Shown here piece after piece: positions 1 through 6,847 of a stretch of 10,430 nucleotides of DNA. The notes beneath the pieces were generated by a model that made no database searches, was not told the DNA's origin, and worked only from the letters and a program-made list of their open reading frames with translations. The DNA is from an uncultured beta proteobacterium (lineage in GTDB: Bacteria > Pseudomonadota > Gammaproteobacteria > Burkholderiales > Burkholderiaceae), in NCBI GenBank assembly GCA_903827075.1, contig CAIKGX010000237.1, positions 1-10,430 of the forward strand, written 5' to 3'. A program made the translations under genes and the position numbers. The stretch's first letter is position 1. Every line of letters begins with the position of its first letter.

Positions 1-972
1 ATATTCGGCTCTGGGTACCGTGAAGGTAAAATCGGTCTTGGCATCCACCGATTGGTTCTGAATAATCATGTCCACATCAATATTGGCATCTGCAATGGGT
101 CCCAAGATTTGATATGCGATACCAGGACGATCTGGTACATCAATCACGGTAATCTTGGCCTCATCGCGAGCGAATGCAATACCCGAAATAACTGCGGCTT
201 CCATGGTGCTGTCCTCTTCAAATGTAATCAAGGTGCCTGATTTCATCTCTTCATCAAGATTCATCAAGGGATCTGTCAACGATGACAGAACACGGGTTTT
301 AACTTTGTACTTACCAGCAAACTCTACCGAACGAATTTGCAATACCTTCGAACCTAAGCTAGCCATTTCTAGCATCTCTTCAAAGGTAATCTTATCCAAG
401 CGACGAGCATCTTCACACACACGTGGGTCGGTCGTATAAACACCATCCACATCGGTATAGATTAAGCACTCATCTGCTTTTAAGGCTGCTGCCATTGCCA
501 CTGCAGACGTATCAGAACCACCACGACCTAAGGTAGTAATGTTGCCATCAGGATCCACGCCCTGAAAACCTGTTACTACCACGGCGCGGCCAGCATTGAG
601 ATCATTTAAGATCTTCTTGTCATCAATAGACTTAATGCGGGCTTTAGTAAATGCAGAATCCGTATGAACGGTTACCTGCCAACCAGCATAGCTAATCGCA
701 TCAACCCCTTCACGCATCAAAGCTAAAGCCAATAAACCAGAGCTAACTTGCTCACCAGTGGAGGCAATTTGATCAAGCTCGCGGGGTTTTGCATCCGGGT
801 TAATGTCTTTTGCTAGGCCTAATAAGCGATTGGTCTCACCAGACATAGCTGAGGGTACAACCACCACTTGGTGGCCTGCACGCATCCATTTAGCAACGCG
901 CTTAGCGACATTAGCTATGCGCTCAACCGAGCCCATGGAGGTTCCACCATATTTATGAACGATAAGAGCCAT
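1..972 (-). CDS. lysC: Aspartate kinase, 3'-truncated by the window edge
   Basis: Aspartokinase phosphorylates L-aspartate with ATP. This is the first step towards lysine, threonine, methionine and diaminopimelate, and it takes place in the cytoplasm. The 324 visible residues start with MALIVHKYGGTS, the N-terminal kinase signature (KYGGTS at 7-12). They continue through an STGEQVS substrate-binding segment (71-77), GRGGSDTSA (149-157) and TDVDGVYTTDPR (173-184), all classic aspartokinase motifs. An ACT regulatory domain begins near residue 258, with the DRPGIAYQI core at 281-289. The family is usually a little over 400 residues, so roughly 80-100 C-terminal residues (the rest of the ACT pair) lie outside the window. 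The ATG at 972 is the family start, although no clear ribosome binding site precedes it. It is the last visible gene of the minus-strand string, 77 nt after tilS. Feedback inhibition through the ACT domains is expected from the family. Confidence 0.96.
   Translation of the reverse strand, partial: MALIVHKYGGTSMGSVERIANVAKRVAKWMRAGHQVVVVPSAMSGETNRLLGLAKDINPDAKPRELDQIASTGEQVSSGLLALALMREGVDAISYAGWQVTVHTDSAFTKARIKSIDDKKILNDLNAGRAVVVTGFQGVDPDGNITTLGRGGSDTSAVAMAAALKADECLIYTDVDGVYTTDPRVCEDARRLDKITFEEMLEMASLGSKVLQIRSVEFAGKYKVKTRVLSSLTDPLMNLDEEMKSGTLITFEEDSTMEAAVISGIAFARDEAKITVIDVPDRPGIAYQILGPIADANIDVDMIIQNQSVDAKTDFTFTVPRAEY
202..219 (-). promoter_or_regulatory. Internal ribosome binding site and ATG in lysC (candidate beta-subunit start)
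   Basis: On the minus strand, GAAGAGGA (positions 219-212) stands 7 nt before an in-frame ATG at 204-202. That ATG is codon 257 of lysC, in STMEAAVISG, exactly at the entry to the ACT domain. Several bacterial aspartokinases (Bacillus subtilis, Corynebacterium glutamicum) make a separate beta subunit from such an internal start, so the site may yield a free ACT-domain subunit. The Shine-Dalgarno match is better than anything in front of the main lysC start. Use of this site is inferred. Confidence 0.5.
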
Positions 973-990
973 AAAAAACCGTCTATTAAC

Positions 991-1022
991 AGGGAATTAA
1001 ATTCCCTTTGATCTAAAAAGGG
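991..1022 (-). promoter_or_regulatory. Overlapping inverted repeats in the lysC leader
   Basis: The tilS-lysC gap (973-1049) holds two inverted repeats that share four bases. One is a perfect 17-nt palindrome with 8-bp arms, AGGGAATT and AATTCCCT, around one central base (991-1007). The other pairs CCCTTT with AAAGGG across a 7-nt loop (1004-1022). They cannot both form fully in one RNA. They lie 19 to 50 nt upstream of the lysC ATG. A weak TAAAAT -10-like hexamer (1026-1031, minus strand) lies just upstream. The pair could be an operator, an RNA switch or chance; I do not recognise a lysine riboswitch. Confidence 0.35.
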
Positions 1023-1049
1023 CTTATTTTACAGGGTTTTATGCACGTA

Positions 1050-2351
1050 CTATCGCTTCTCAACCCATAGAGGCATCACTCTCTTCCCAGATGTAAGCAA
1101 ACGGGGATAACTCACTCCTATCCCAGCCACAGCAATGAGTTCATCGCCGATATAGAGCAAGGGTGCCTGACGCTCCCATGGAGGCATATCTGCCTCTTGA
1201 AACAGGTTCTTCAGGGTCTTGCGTGGGCTATTGGGTTTAATTTGAATCTTCTCAGAGCCTTTGCGTTCCCGCAAGGAAATCAGACCCTGCTTTTGCGCCT
1301 CTTTGACAAATTGCTCAGGAAGTCCAAGCTCCTCGCTTTTAGTGGGAATAGCTTTAAAAGTCCACTCGCCTAAAGTTGTGGTGGCCACTTGCAATATGCC
1401 ACGCCATAAACGAATACTGGCTTCATCATGCACCCACTCTAGGCTGGCATCTGCTTTGACTTTATAAAGGTCTTTCCACCATGACTCCAAGCGCTCATGT
1501 GAGGGCATCCCTAGGCCGTTAATCTTCAACCAATAGCGCATGAGATTATTGGCAGCTGGTAAATCTCGTTTGGCCAAATTGAGCAGCGGCATGAGACAAA
1601 GGGTACGTTCATTCAGGATCGCAGCACCATCTTGAATAGCTAAACGATCCAGTAATGCTTGTGACTCAGCCAGTAACTCGGCACTACGGGCGATATTGGC
1701 AATCGCTTCTGGTTGTATCTTTGCCAATCTTGGAATGATGTGCTTGCGGATGGCATTGCGTCGAAAGTGGGTATTTTGATTGCTAGGATCTTCAATCCAT
1801 TTGAGCTGATGCACTTTGGCGTAGGCCTCTAGCTCTTCCTTACTTTGATTTAGTAGTGGTCGCCATAAGGTGATCTCCTGATCCTTGGCATGAAGGACGC
1901 GATCTTGTGGCATGCCTGATAGGCCGGCTACACCAGCGCCACGCAAGAGTTGCAAGAGCACAGTTTCTGCTTGATCGTTTTGATGATGGGCTAGCAGCAG
2001 ATCTTTAATTCCATGATCTACGCAAAGATCACCTAAGGCTTCATAGCGCCCTGCTCTGGCTCTTGCCTCAATATTGCCTTGGGTCTGTTCTTGACTGAGA
2101 TTCAGTAGGCGAAAATCAAAATGGATTTTGTATTTTTTAGCTAACTTCTCACAAAACTTGAACCATTCATCGGCGCTCTTTTGCAGTCCATGATGAATAT
2201 GAAATGCCCAAACTTCGGTTGTAGCGTTTTTGTTCTGATTTACCTGACAAACCATATCGAGCAGAACAACCGAATCGAGGCCGCCACTTAAGGCAACCGC
2301 AATTCGTTTGCTTGCCTTAGGACTTGCTAGCGACTTCCTTGAACTTGCCAT
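1050..2351 (-). CDS. tilS: tRNA(Ile)-lysidine synthetase
   Basis: TilS uses ATP to attach lysine to C34 of the CAU-anticodon tRNA-Ile, which changes the decoding from AUG to AUA. It is essential in most bacteria and cytoplasmic. The 433 residues begin with a PP-loop ATPase: SGGLDS at 22-27, HIHHGLQ at 51-57, an EARARAGRYEAL segment near 95-106 and AHHQNDQAETVLLQLLRG at 121-138. A middle substrate-binding domain follows. The C-terminal domain (about 365-433) contains SPRKTLKNLFQEADMPPW and PLLYIGDELIAVAGIG, as in the E. coli protein (432 residues). The start lies 35 nt inside the end of accA. There is no other ATG, GTG or TTG in frame before the PP-loop, so this overlapping start is well supported. 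Translation is probably coupled to accA, since no strong ribosome binding site is visible. Confidence 0.96.
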   Translation of the reverse strand: MASSRKSLASPKASKRIAVALSGGLDSVVLLDMVCQVNQNKNATTEVWAFHIHHGLQKSADEWFKFCEKLAKKYKIHFDFRLLNLSQEQTQGNIEARARAGRYEALGDLCVDHGIKDLLLAHHQNDQAETVLLQLLRGAGVAGLSGMPQDRVLHAKDQEITLWRPLLNQSKEELEAYAKVHQLKWIEDPSNQNTHFRRNAIRKHIIPRLAKIQPEAIANIARSAELLAESQALLDRLAIQDGAAILNERTLCLMPLLNLAKRDLPAANNLMRYWLKINGLGMPSHERLESWWKDLYKVKADASLEWVHDEASIRLWRGILQVATTTLGEWTFKAIPTKSEELGLPEQFVKEAQKQGLISLRERKGSEKIQIKPNSPRKTLKNLFQEADMPPWERQAPLLYIGDELIAVAGIGVSYPRLLTSGKRVMPLWVEKR

Positions 2352-3288
2352 AACTCATCAAGCGTTCGTGTCGACGCTCGAGAAGCGCATCCACTTTCAT
2401 GCCTTCGAAGGTTTTAAGGGATTCAGCTAAGGCTTTACGCATGGTCACCATCATTGCGTCATAGTCACGATGTGCGCCGCCGGTAGGCTCAGCAACAATC
2501 TTGTCGATCAAGCCTAAGGTTTTCAAGCGCTGTGCCGTTAAGCCTAATTGCTCAGCAGCTTCAGGCGCCTTCTCAGCTGTCTTCCACAAGATCGAAGCGC
2601 AACCTTCCGGCGAAATCACAGAGTATGTGGAGTTTTGCAGCATTAAGACAACATCACCCATCGCAATAGCTAAAGCACCACCTGAACCACCCTCACCAAT
2701 AATGGTAGCGATGATTGGTACTTCGAGTTCTGCTTGCACGTATAGGTTGCGGCCAATGGCCTCGGATTGATTGCGCTCTTCGGCATCAATACCAGGGAAT
2801 GCGCCTGGAGTATCTACAAAAGTAAATACTGGTAAATGAAATTTTTCTGCAAGGCGCATCAGGCGCATTGCTTTGCGATAACCTTCAGGCCTACTCATGC
2901 CGAAGTTTCTTAAAGAGCGCTCTTTGGTATCGCGCCCTTTTTGATGGCCGATTACCATGCATGCTTGATTATCGAAACGCGCTAAGCCCGCGATGATGGA
3001 TTGATCATCAGCAAAGTTACGATCACCATGTAGCTCATGAAAATCCGTGAATAAGGCATTCACATAATCTAAAGTGTATGGACGCTGAGGATGGCGCGCT
3101 ACTTGAGATACTTGCCAAGGAGTGAGATTGGCATAAACGTCTTTAGTTAACTGCTGACTCTTTTCAGTCAGAGTTTTGATCTCATCAGAAATATCTACTG
3201 ATGATTCATCTTGGACAAATTGCAACTCTTCAATCTTCGTCTCTAATTCGGCGATTGGCTGCTCAAAATCTAGGAAAGTCGTTTTCAT
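2317..3288 (-). CDS. accA: Acetyl-CoA carboxylase carboxyltransferase subunit alpha
   Basis: AccA pairs with AccD to form the carboxyltransferase that moves the carboxyl group from biotinylated AccB to acetyl-CoA, giving malonyl-CoA for fatty acid synthesis in the cytoplasm. The 323 residues match the family length (319 in E. coli). An N-terminal helical segment, MKTTFLDFEQPIAELETKI, is followed by the ARHPQRPYTLDY segment (64-75) and FHELHGDR (83-90). The crotonase-like core has GHQKGRDTKER (114-124), FVDTPGAFPGIDAEERNQ (157-174) and the oxyanion-hole region GEGGSGGALA (198-207). SPEGCASILWK (226-236) is also typical. The ATG follows the glycosylase gene's stop by 9 nt with no clear ribosome binding site, so the genes are probably co-transcribed. 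Its 3' end overlaps the start of tilS; accA next to tilS is a known betaproteobacterial arrangement. Confidence 0.97.
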   Translation of the reverse strand: MKTTFLDFEQPIAELETKIEELQFVQDESSVDISDEIKTLTEKSQQLTKDVYANLTPWQVSQVARHPQRPYTLDYVNALFTDFHELHGDRNFADDQSIIAGLARFDNQACMVIGHQKGRDTKERSLRNFGMSRPEGYRKAMRLMRLAEKFHLPVFTFVDTPGAFPGIDAEERNQSEAIGRNLYVQAELEVPIIATIIGEGGSGGALAIAMGDVVLMLQNSTYSVISPEGCASILWKTAEKAPEAAEQLGLTAQRLKTLGLIDKIVAEPTGGAHRDYDAMMVTMRKALAESLKTFEGMKVDALLERRHERLMSYGKFKEVASKS

Positions 3289-3297
3289 AGGCTAATT

Positions 3298-3954
3298 TTA
3301 GTATTCAACGGGAATGGGGTCGATACTTCTCCACATATACCAGGTAGCAACCGTACGCCAAGGGGCCCAATTGGCTGCCACCTCACGGGCTTCATGACGG
3401 CTTACAGGCTCTCCACTGAAGTAATTAAGGGATATAGCCCTAATTAGACCAACATCGTCTAGGGGAAGGATATTAGGGCGAACCATATTGAAAATCAGGA
3501 ACATTTCTGCAGTCCAGCGACCAATTCCCCGAATTTCACATAATTCCTTGATGATGGCTTCATCATCCATGCCCTTCCATTGATTGGCATGTAAACGCCC
3601 AGAAACAAAGTGCTCAGCCAAATCTCGGATGTACTCCACCTTACGACCAGATAAACCAGCGCCGCGAAGTTCTTCTACGGTAAGAGCCAATATATTTTTG
3701 GGATTGACTTTCTTTTTCAGGGCAAGCAATACCCTATTCCAAACTGATTGGGCGGCGGCAACAGAAATTTGCTGACCCACAATCGCTCTCGCTAAAGTGG
3801 TAAATGCATCGCCCCGGGTCATTAAAAAACCAGATCCATATTTAGGGATGAGCTTTTTCATGATGCGATCCTGCTTGATGAGCTCGGCACAGGCCTGCTC
3901 CCAATACTCAGGAGCGACTTCCTCAATAATCAATACATCTTTTGCTGTACTCAA
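3298..3954 (-). CDS. DNA-3-methyladenine glycosylase II, AlkA type (HhH-GPD)
   Basis: This enzyme excises alkylated purines such as 3-methyladenine from DNA and starts base excision repair. The 218 residues are an HhH-GPD domain: AIVGQQISVAAAQSVWNRV at 57-75, LRGAGLSGRKVEYIRDLAEH at 96-115, the helix-hairpin-helix CEIRGIGRWTAEMF at 139-152, and LPLDDVG at 163-169. The catalytic Asp is expected to be D167 by comparison with AlkA and yeast Mag1. There are no Cys ligands for an iron-sulfur cluster, which argues against MutY or Nth. It is shorter than E. coli AlkA (282 residues), lacking the N-terminal extension, as many stand-alone family members do. The start is a TTG, supported by GTGGA six nt upstream; a stop codon closely upstream leaves no ATG option before the conserved PEYW segment. 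It lies between cysS and accA on the same strand. Confidence 0.92.
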   Translation of the reverse strand: MSTAKDVLIIEEVAPEYWEQACAELIKQDRIMKKLIPKYGSGFLMTRGDAFTTLARAIVGQQISVAAAQSVWNRVLLALKKKVNPKNILALTVEELRGAGLSGRKVEYIRDLAEHFVSGRLHANQWKGMDDEAIIKELCEIRGIGRWTAEMFLIFNMVRPNILPLDDVGLIRAISLNYFSGEPVSRHEAREVAANWAPWRTVATWYMWRSIDPIPVEY

Positions 3955-3977
3955 AATAAATCCACTAATCGAATCAT

Positions 3978-5402
3978 CTAGCTACGGCGCCATTCAGTAA
4001 TGCCACCTGGCTTATCTTCTAATACTACGCCCTGCACAAGTAAGTTCTTGCGAATGGCATCTGCCTGAGCAAAATCTTTTGCTTGCTTAGCCGCTACGCG
4101 TGCTGCAATGTGTTCTTCAATCATCTCTGAACTCAAACCCACATCCGCATTTTTAGAGCCCGTTTGTAAAAATACAGTGGGGTCTCTTTGTAAGAAATTT
4201 AAAGTATTGGCTAGGCCTTTTAAAGTATTTGCTAAAGCAATCTTCTCATCACCTTGCGCACGATTGACCTCAGTCGCCAAATCAAATAAAGCGGCAATGG
4301 CTTCAGGGGTATTGAAGTCATCGTTCATGGCATCTGTAAAGCGTATAAGCCATGGGGAATGAATGTCTAGCGCCTTGCTAGCGACCGATGGGGCTTGTGC
4401 CAAAGCAGTATATAAACGAACCAAGCCTGCTCGAGCCTCTTCTAGCTGGGCATCGCTGTAATTAATTGGGCTGCGGTAATGGGCGCGCAGCATAAAGAAA
4501 CGCACTACTTCTGGATCAAAAGTTTTGAGCACATCGCGAATCAAAAAGAAGTTGCCTAATGACTTAGACATCTTTTCTTCATTTACCCGTATGTGACCGT
4601 TATGCATCCAGTAATTAACAAAGGGTTGATCATCCGCTTTGTGATGTTGACCATATAGAGCGCCTTCACTTTGTGCGATTTCATTTTCATGGTGTGGAAA
4701 CTGCAAGTCAGCACCGCCTCCATGAATGTCAAAATGCTGACCGAGTAAATCACATGACATGGCCGAGCATTCAATATGCCAGCCAGGTCTTCCCTCGCCC
4801 CAAGGAGATTGCCAGCGCGTATCTTCTGGTTCATCTGGCTTTGCACTTTTCCACAGAACAAAATCCAAAGGATCACGCTTGCCACCACCAATAGCTACTC
4901 GCTCGCCTGCGTTGAGCTCATCTATGGATTTACCTGAAAGGCGACCATATTCTGGGAAGAGGCGTACTGCAAAGTTCACATCACCATCCTGGGCCTGATA
5001 AGCCAAGTCATTTTCGATAAGACGGCCAATCATTCCCTGCATCTGTGCAATGTAATCCGTTGCACGTGGCTCTTGTTCGGGATGCATCAATCCCAACTCA
5101 TCAGAATCAGCGTGCATGGCATCAATGAAGCGATTGGTTAGCGCGCTAATGGGCTCACCGTTTTCAATGGCTCGCTTAATAATTTTGTCGTCAATATCGG
5201 TGATATTGCGGACATAAATGACCTCATAGCCACTGGCCCGAAGCCAGCGCACCACCATATCAAAGACAATCATGACCCGCGCATGGCCGATATGGCAAAA
5301 GTCATAAACCGTCATTCCGCAGACATACATCTTCACTTTGCCTGCTTCGATGGGCTTAAAGAGCTGTTTTGAGCGACTGAGGGTGTTATAGATTTGCAGC
5401 AT
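3978..5402 (-). CDS. cysS: Cysteinyl-tRNA synthetase
   Basis: Class I aminoacyl-tRNA synthetase that charges tRNA-Cys with cysteine in the cytoplasm. I place the start at the ATG at 5402, giving 474 residues (461 in E. coli), because MLQIYNTLSR matches the usual N-terminus. The open frame can be extended to a TTG at 5423, but the extra seven residues are not family-like. The active site has MYVCGMTVYD (25-34), HIGH at 37-40 and KMSKS at 277-281. The zinc ligands are C28, C212, H237 and E241 (WHIECS and FPHHENE). The GGGADLQFPHHENEIAQSE block and the C-terminal anticodon-binding region are intact. The gene diverges from the TPR lipoprotein gene and heads the minus-strand string, 23 nt before the glycosylase gene. 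No purine-rich ribosome binding site is visible; the leader instead has CCTCCTTT. Confidence 0.96.
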   Translation of the reverse strand: MLQIYNTLSRSKQLFKPIEAGKVKMYVCGMTVYDFCHIGHARVMIVFDMVVRWLRASGYEVIYVRNITDIDDKIIKRAIENGEPISALTNRFIDAMHADSDELGLMHPEQEPRATDYIAQMQGMIGRLIENDLAYQAQDGDVNFAVRLFPEYGRLSGKSIDELNAGERVAIGGGKRDPLDFVLWKSAKPDEPEDTRWQSPWGEGRPGWHIECSAMSCDLLGQHFDIHGGGADLQFPHHENEIAQSEGALYGQHHKADDQPFVNYWMHNGHIRVNEEKMSKSLGNFFLIRDVLKTFDPEVVRFFMLRAHYRSPINYSDAQLEEARAGLVRLYTALAQAPSVASKALDIHSPWLIRFTDAMNDDFNTPEAIAALFDLATEVNRAQGDEKIALANTLKGLANTLNFLQRDPTVFLQTGSKNADVGLSSEMIEEHIAARVAAKQAKDFAQADAIRKNLLVQGVVLEDKPGGITEWRRS

Positions 5403-5489
5403 AGAGCTATAAAGGAGGGGCAAGTAACGCCAATTTGTTAGACTGAGCGCTGAGTATATCGAATGAGTCAGTTTTACACCCTTTCCCCT

Positions 5490-6302
5490 ATGTCAGATAC
5501 CACTTTTACAGCGCGCCCCGTCCATTTAGGCTTACTAAGCTTCCTGCTCTGCCTTTTGGGTCTGATGGGGTGCAGCACCCCCGGCCAGCAGCTGGCCAAT
5601 GCGGAAATTAAAGCCCTTAATAACATGCAAAGTAATGCGCCCCAAGGTGCGCCAGCTCCGTATTTGGGCTCAGATGCCCCTGGTGAACCCCCTAGGCTCT
5701 CGACCAACGCCTCTGGCTACGATCAATTTAATCCGGAATTATCAGATTCTGTTGCTGTGCCTTTTCTTTCTTTTTTAATTATTGAACCAGATCCGGTCAC
5801 CAAGAATGCCGTCCCATCGGACGTTGAAAAATTGGTTAAGGCAAAAAAATATTCCGAAGCTATTGAATCCATTGATAAGCATTTGAAAAAAAATCCACGC
5901 AATGTGCAATTACGCTATGTCAAAGCACGCCTATACATTGAAATGCGTCAATGGGAGCCTGCTAAAAAGACCTTGATTGAAATTACCCAACAATTTCCGG
6001 AATTACCAGAGCCCTATAACAACCTCGCTGCTTTAGCTGCTAATCAAGGTAATTGGATTGAAGCGCGGGATTATTTAGAGTTGGCTTTAAAGCTGCGCCC
6101 TTCTTATGCCATTGCGTCTGCTAATTTAGGTGAGGTCTATATTCGTCTTGGAGCACAGTCCTATGACAATGCCGCTAAATATGCTCAACTCAATCAACGC
6201 CAATATAGCAATCGCGCTAAGGCTTTGTTGGAAATTTTGAAGCCACCCACCAAGAAAATACCAGTGCCTTCAGCTACATCAGCACCAACCCCATCTCAAT
6301 AA
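5490..6302 (+). CDS. TPR-repeat outer-membrane lipoprotein, function unknown
   Basis: The protein has a lipoprotein signal peptide: basic and polar residues, a hydrophobic run LGLLSFLLCLLGL at 13-25, then the lipobox LMGC with C28 as the lipidated residue in the 270-residue form. Ser at +2 suggests sorting to the outer membrane by the Lol rule. A low-complexity Pro/Gly/Ala/Asn-rich linker (about 45-85) leads to tetratricopeptide repeats at about 110-136, 138-171 and 173-206, with a partial repeat to 235 (examples: AIESIDKHLKKNPRN, EARDYLELALKLRPSYAIA). The C-terminus is a Pro/Ser/Thr tail. TPRs bind proteins, so a scaffold or envelope-assembly role is possible, but I cannot name a partner. 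An upstream ATG at 5463 would add nine residues; I prefer 5490 because it gives a compact signal peptide, though neither start has a ribosome binding site. ppiB follows 41 nt downstream. Confidence 0.85.
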   Translation: MSDTTFTARPVHLGLLSFLLCLLGLMGCSTPGQQLANAEIKALNNMQSNAPQGAPAPYLGSDAPGEPPRLSTNASGYDQFNPELSDSVAVPFLSFLIIEPDPVTKNAVPSDVEKLVKAKKYSEAIESIDKHLKKNPRNVQLRYVKARLYIEMRQWEPAKKTLIEITQQFPELPEPYNNLAALAANQGNWIEARDYLELALKLRPSYAIASANLGEVYIRLGAQSYDNAAKYAQLNQRQYSNRAKALLEILKPPTKKIPVPSATSAPTPSQ

Positions 6303-6343
6303 CTCTATTTAATCCACTAATCCTCCAGAAAGTAGATCCAATC

Positions 6344-6847
6344 ATGGCAAAAGTACTCCTCAAAACCAATAAGGGTGATATCACCCTCTCACTCGATGCA
6401 GTCAAGGCACCAAAAACCGTTGCCAATTTTTTGCAATATGTGAAGAGCGCTCACTATGACGGCACGATCTTTCATCGCGTAATTGATAACTTCATGATTC
6501 AAGGTGGCGGCATGACTGCTGGCTTGAAAGAGAAATCTTCTGGCGCCCAAATTGAAAATGAAGCTGACAATGGCCTTAAAAATGAACGTGGCACTGTTGC
6601 CATGGCTCGCACTAGCGATCCCCATTCTGCAACAGCCCAATTCTTCATCAACGTAGGCGACAACGACTTTTTGAATCACACCGCTAAAAATGCCCAAGGC
6701 TGGGGTTATGCCGTGTTTGGCAAGGTTACCGATGGTTTAGAGGTAGTTGATGCTATTCGTAAAGTAAAAACAGGTAATGCCGGTTTTCATCAAGATGTTC
6801 CTGCGGAAGATGTCGTGATTGAAAAGGCTACCGTTCTAGAGGAATGA
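6344..6847 (+). CDS. ppiB: Cyclophilin-type peptidyl-prolyl cis-trans isomerase, cytoplasmic
   Basis: Cyclophilin that speeds cis-trans isomerisation of prolyl bonds during protein folding. The 167 residues match PpiB length (164 in E. coli) and there is no signal peptide, so it should act in the cytoplasm. The motifs are complete: FHRVIDNFMIQGG at 43-55 with the catalytic Arg R45, ERGTVAMAR at 81-89, SATAQFFINV at 95-104, and GYAVFGKVTDGLEVVDAI at 121-138, including the Phe and Gln residues that line the proline pocket. The ATG lies 41 nt after the TPR lipoprotein stop. The stop TGA overlaps the lpxH ATG in an ATGA, so the two genes are very probably translated together. cysS also lies nearby, but divergently. 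Confidence 0.96.
   Translation: MAKVLLKTNKGDITLSLDAVKAPKTVANFLQYVKSAHYDGTIFHRVIDNFMIQGGGMTAGLKEKSSGAQIENEADNGLKNERGTVAMARTSDPHSATAQFFINVGDNDFLNHTAKNAQGWGYAVFGKVTDGLEVVDAIRKVKTGNAGFHQDVPAEDVVIEKATVLEE

Noticed and set aside
155..439. A 94-codon open frame on the plus strand opposite lysC.
   Set aside because: It lies fully antisense to conserved aspartokinase sequence, has no recognisable domain and no supporting start signal. It is a shadow of the real gene.
973..1049. A lysine riboswitch upstream of lysC.
   Set aside because: The gap is only 77 nt, far shorter than the lysine riboswitch, and lacks its conserved junction elements.
4583..4891. Open frames of about 70-100 codons within cysS in other frames and on the plus strand.
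   Set aside because: The cysS frame is intact with all catalytic and zinc-binding motifs, and the alternative products show no family features.
5411..5420. AAAGGAGGGG on the plus strand as a ribosome binding site for the TPR lipoprotein or a small gene.
   Set aside because: No ATG, GTG or TTG follows at usable spacing, and the lipoprotein start is more than 40 nt further on.
5403..5423. A TTG start at 5423 for cysS, adding seven residues.
   Set aside because: The family N-terminus begins at the ATG at 5402, the added residues do not match homologues, and no ribosome binding site supports the TTG.
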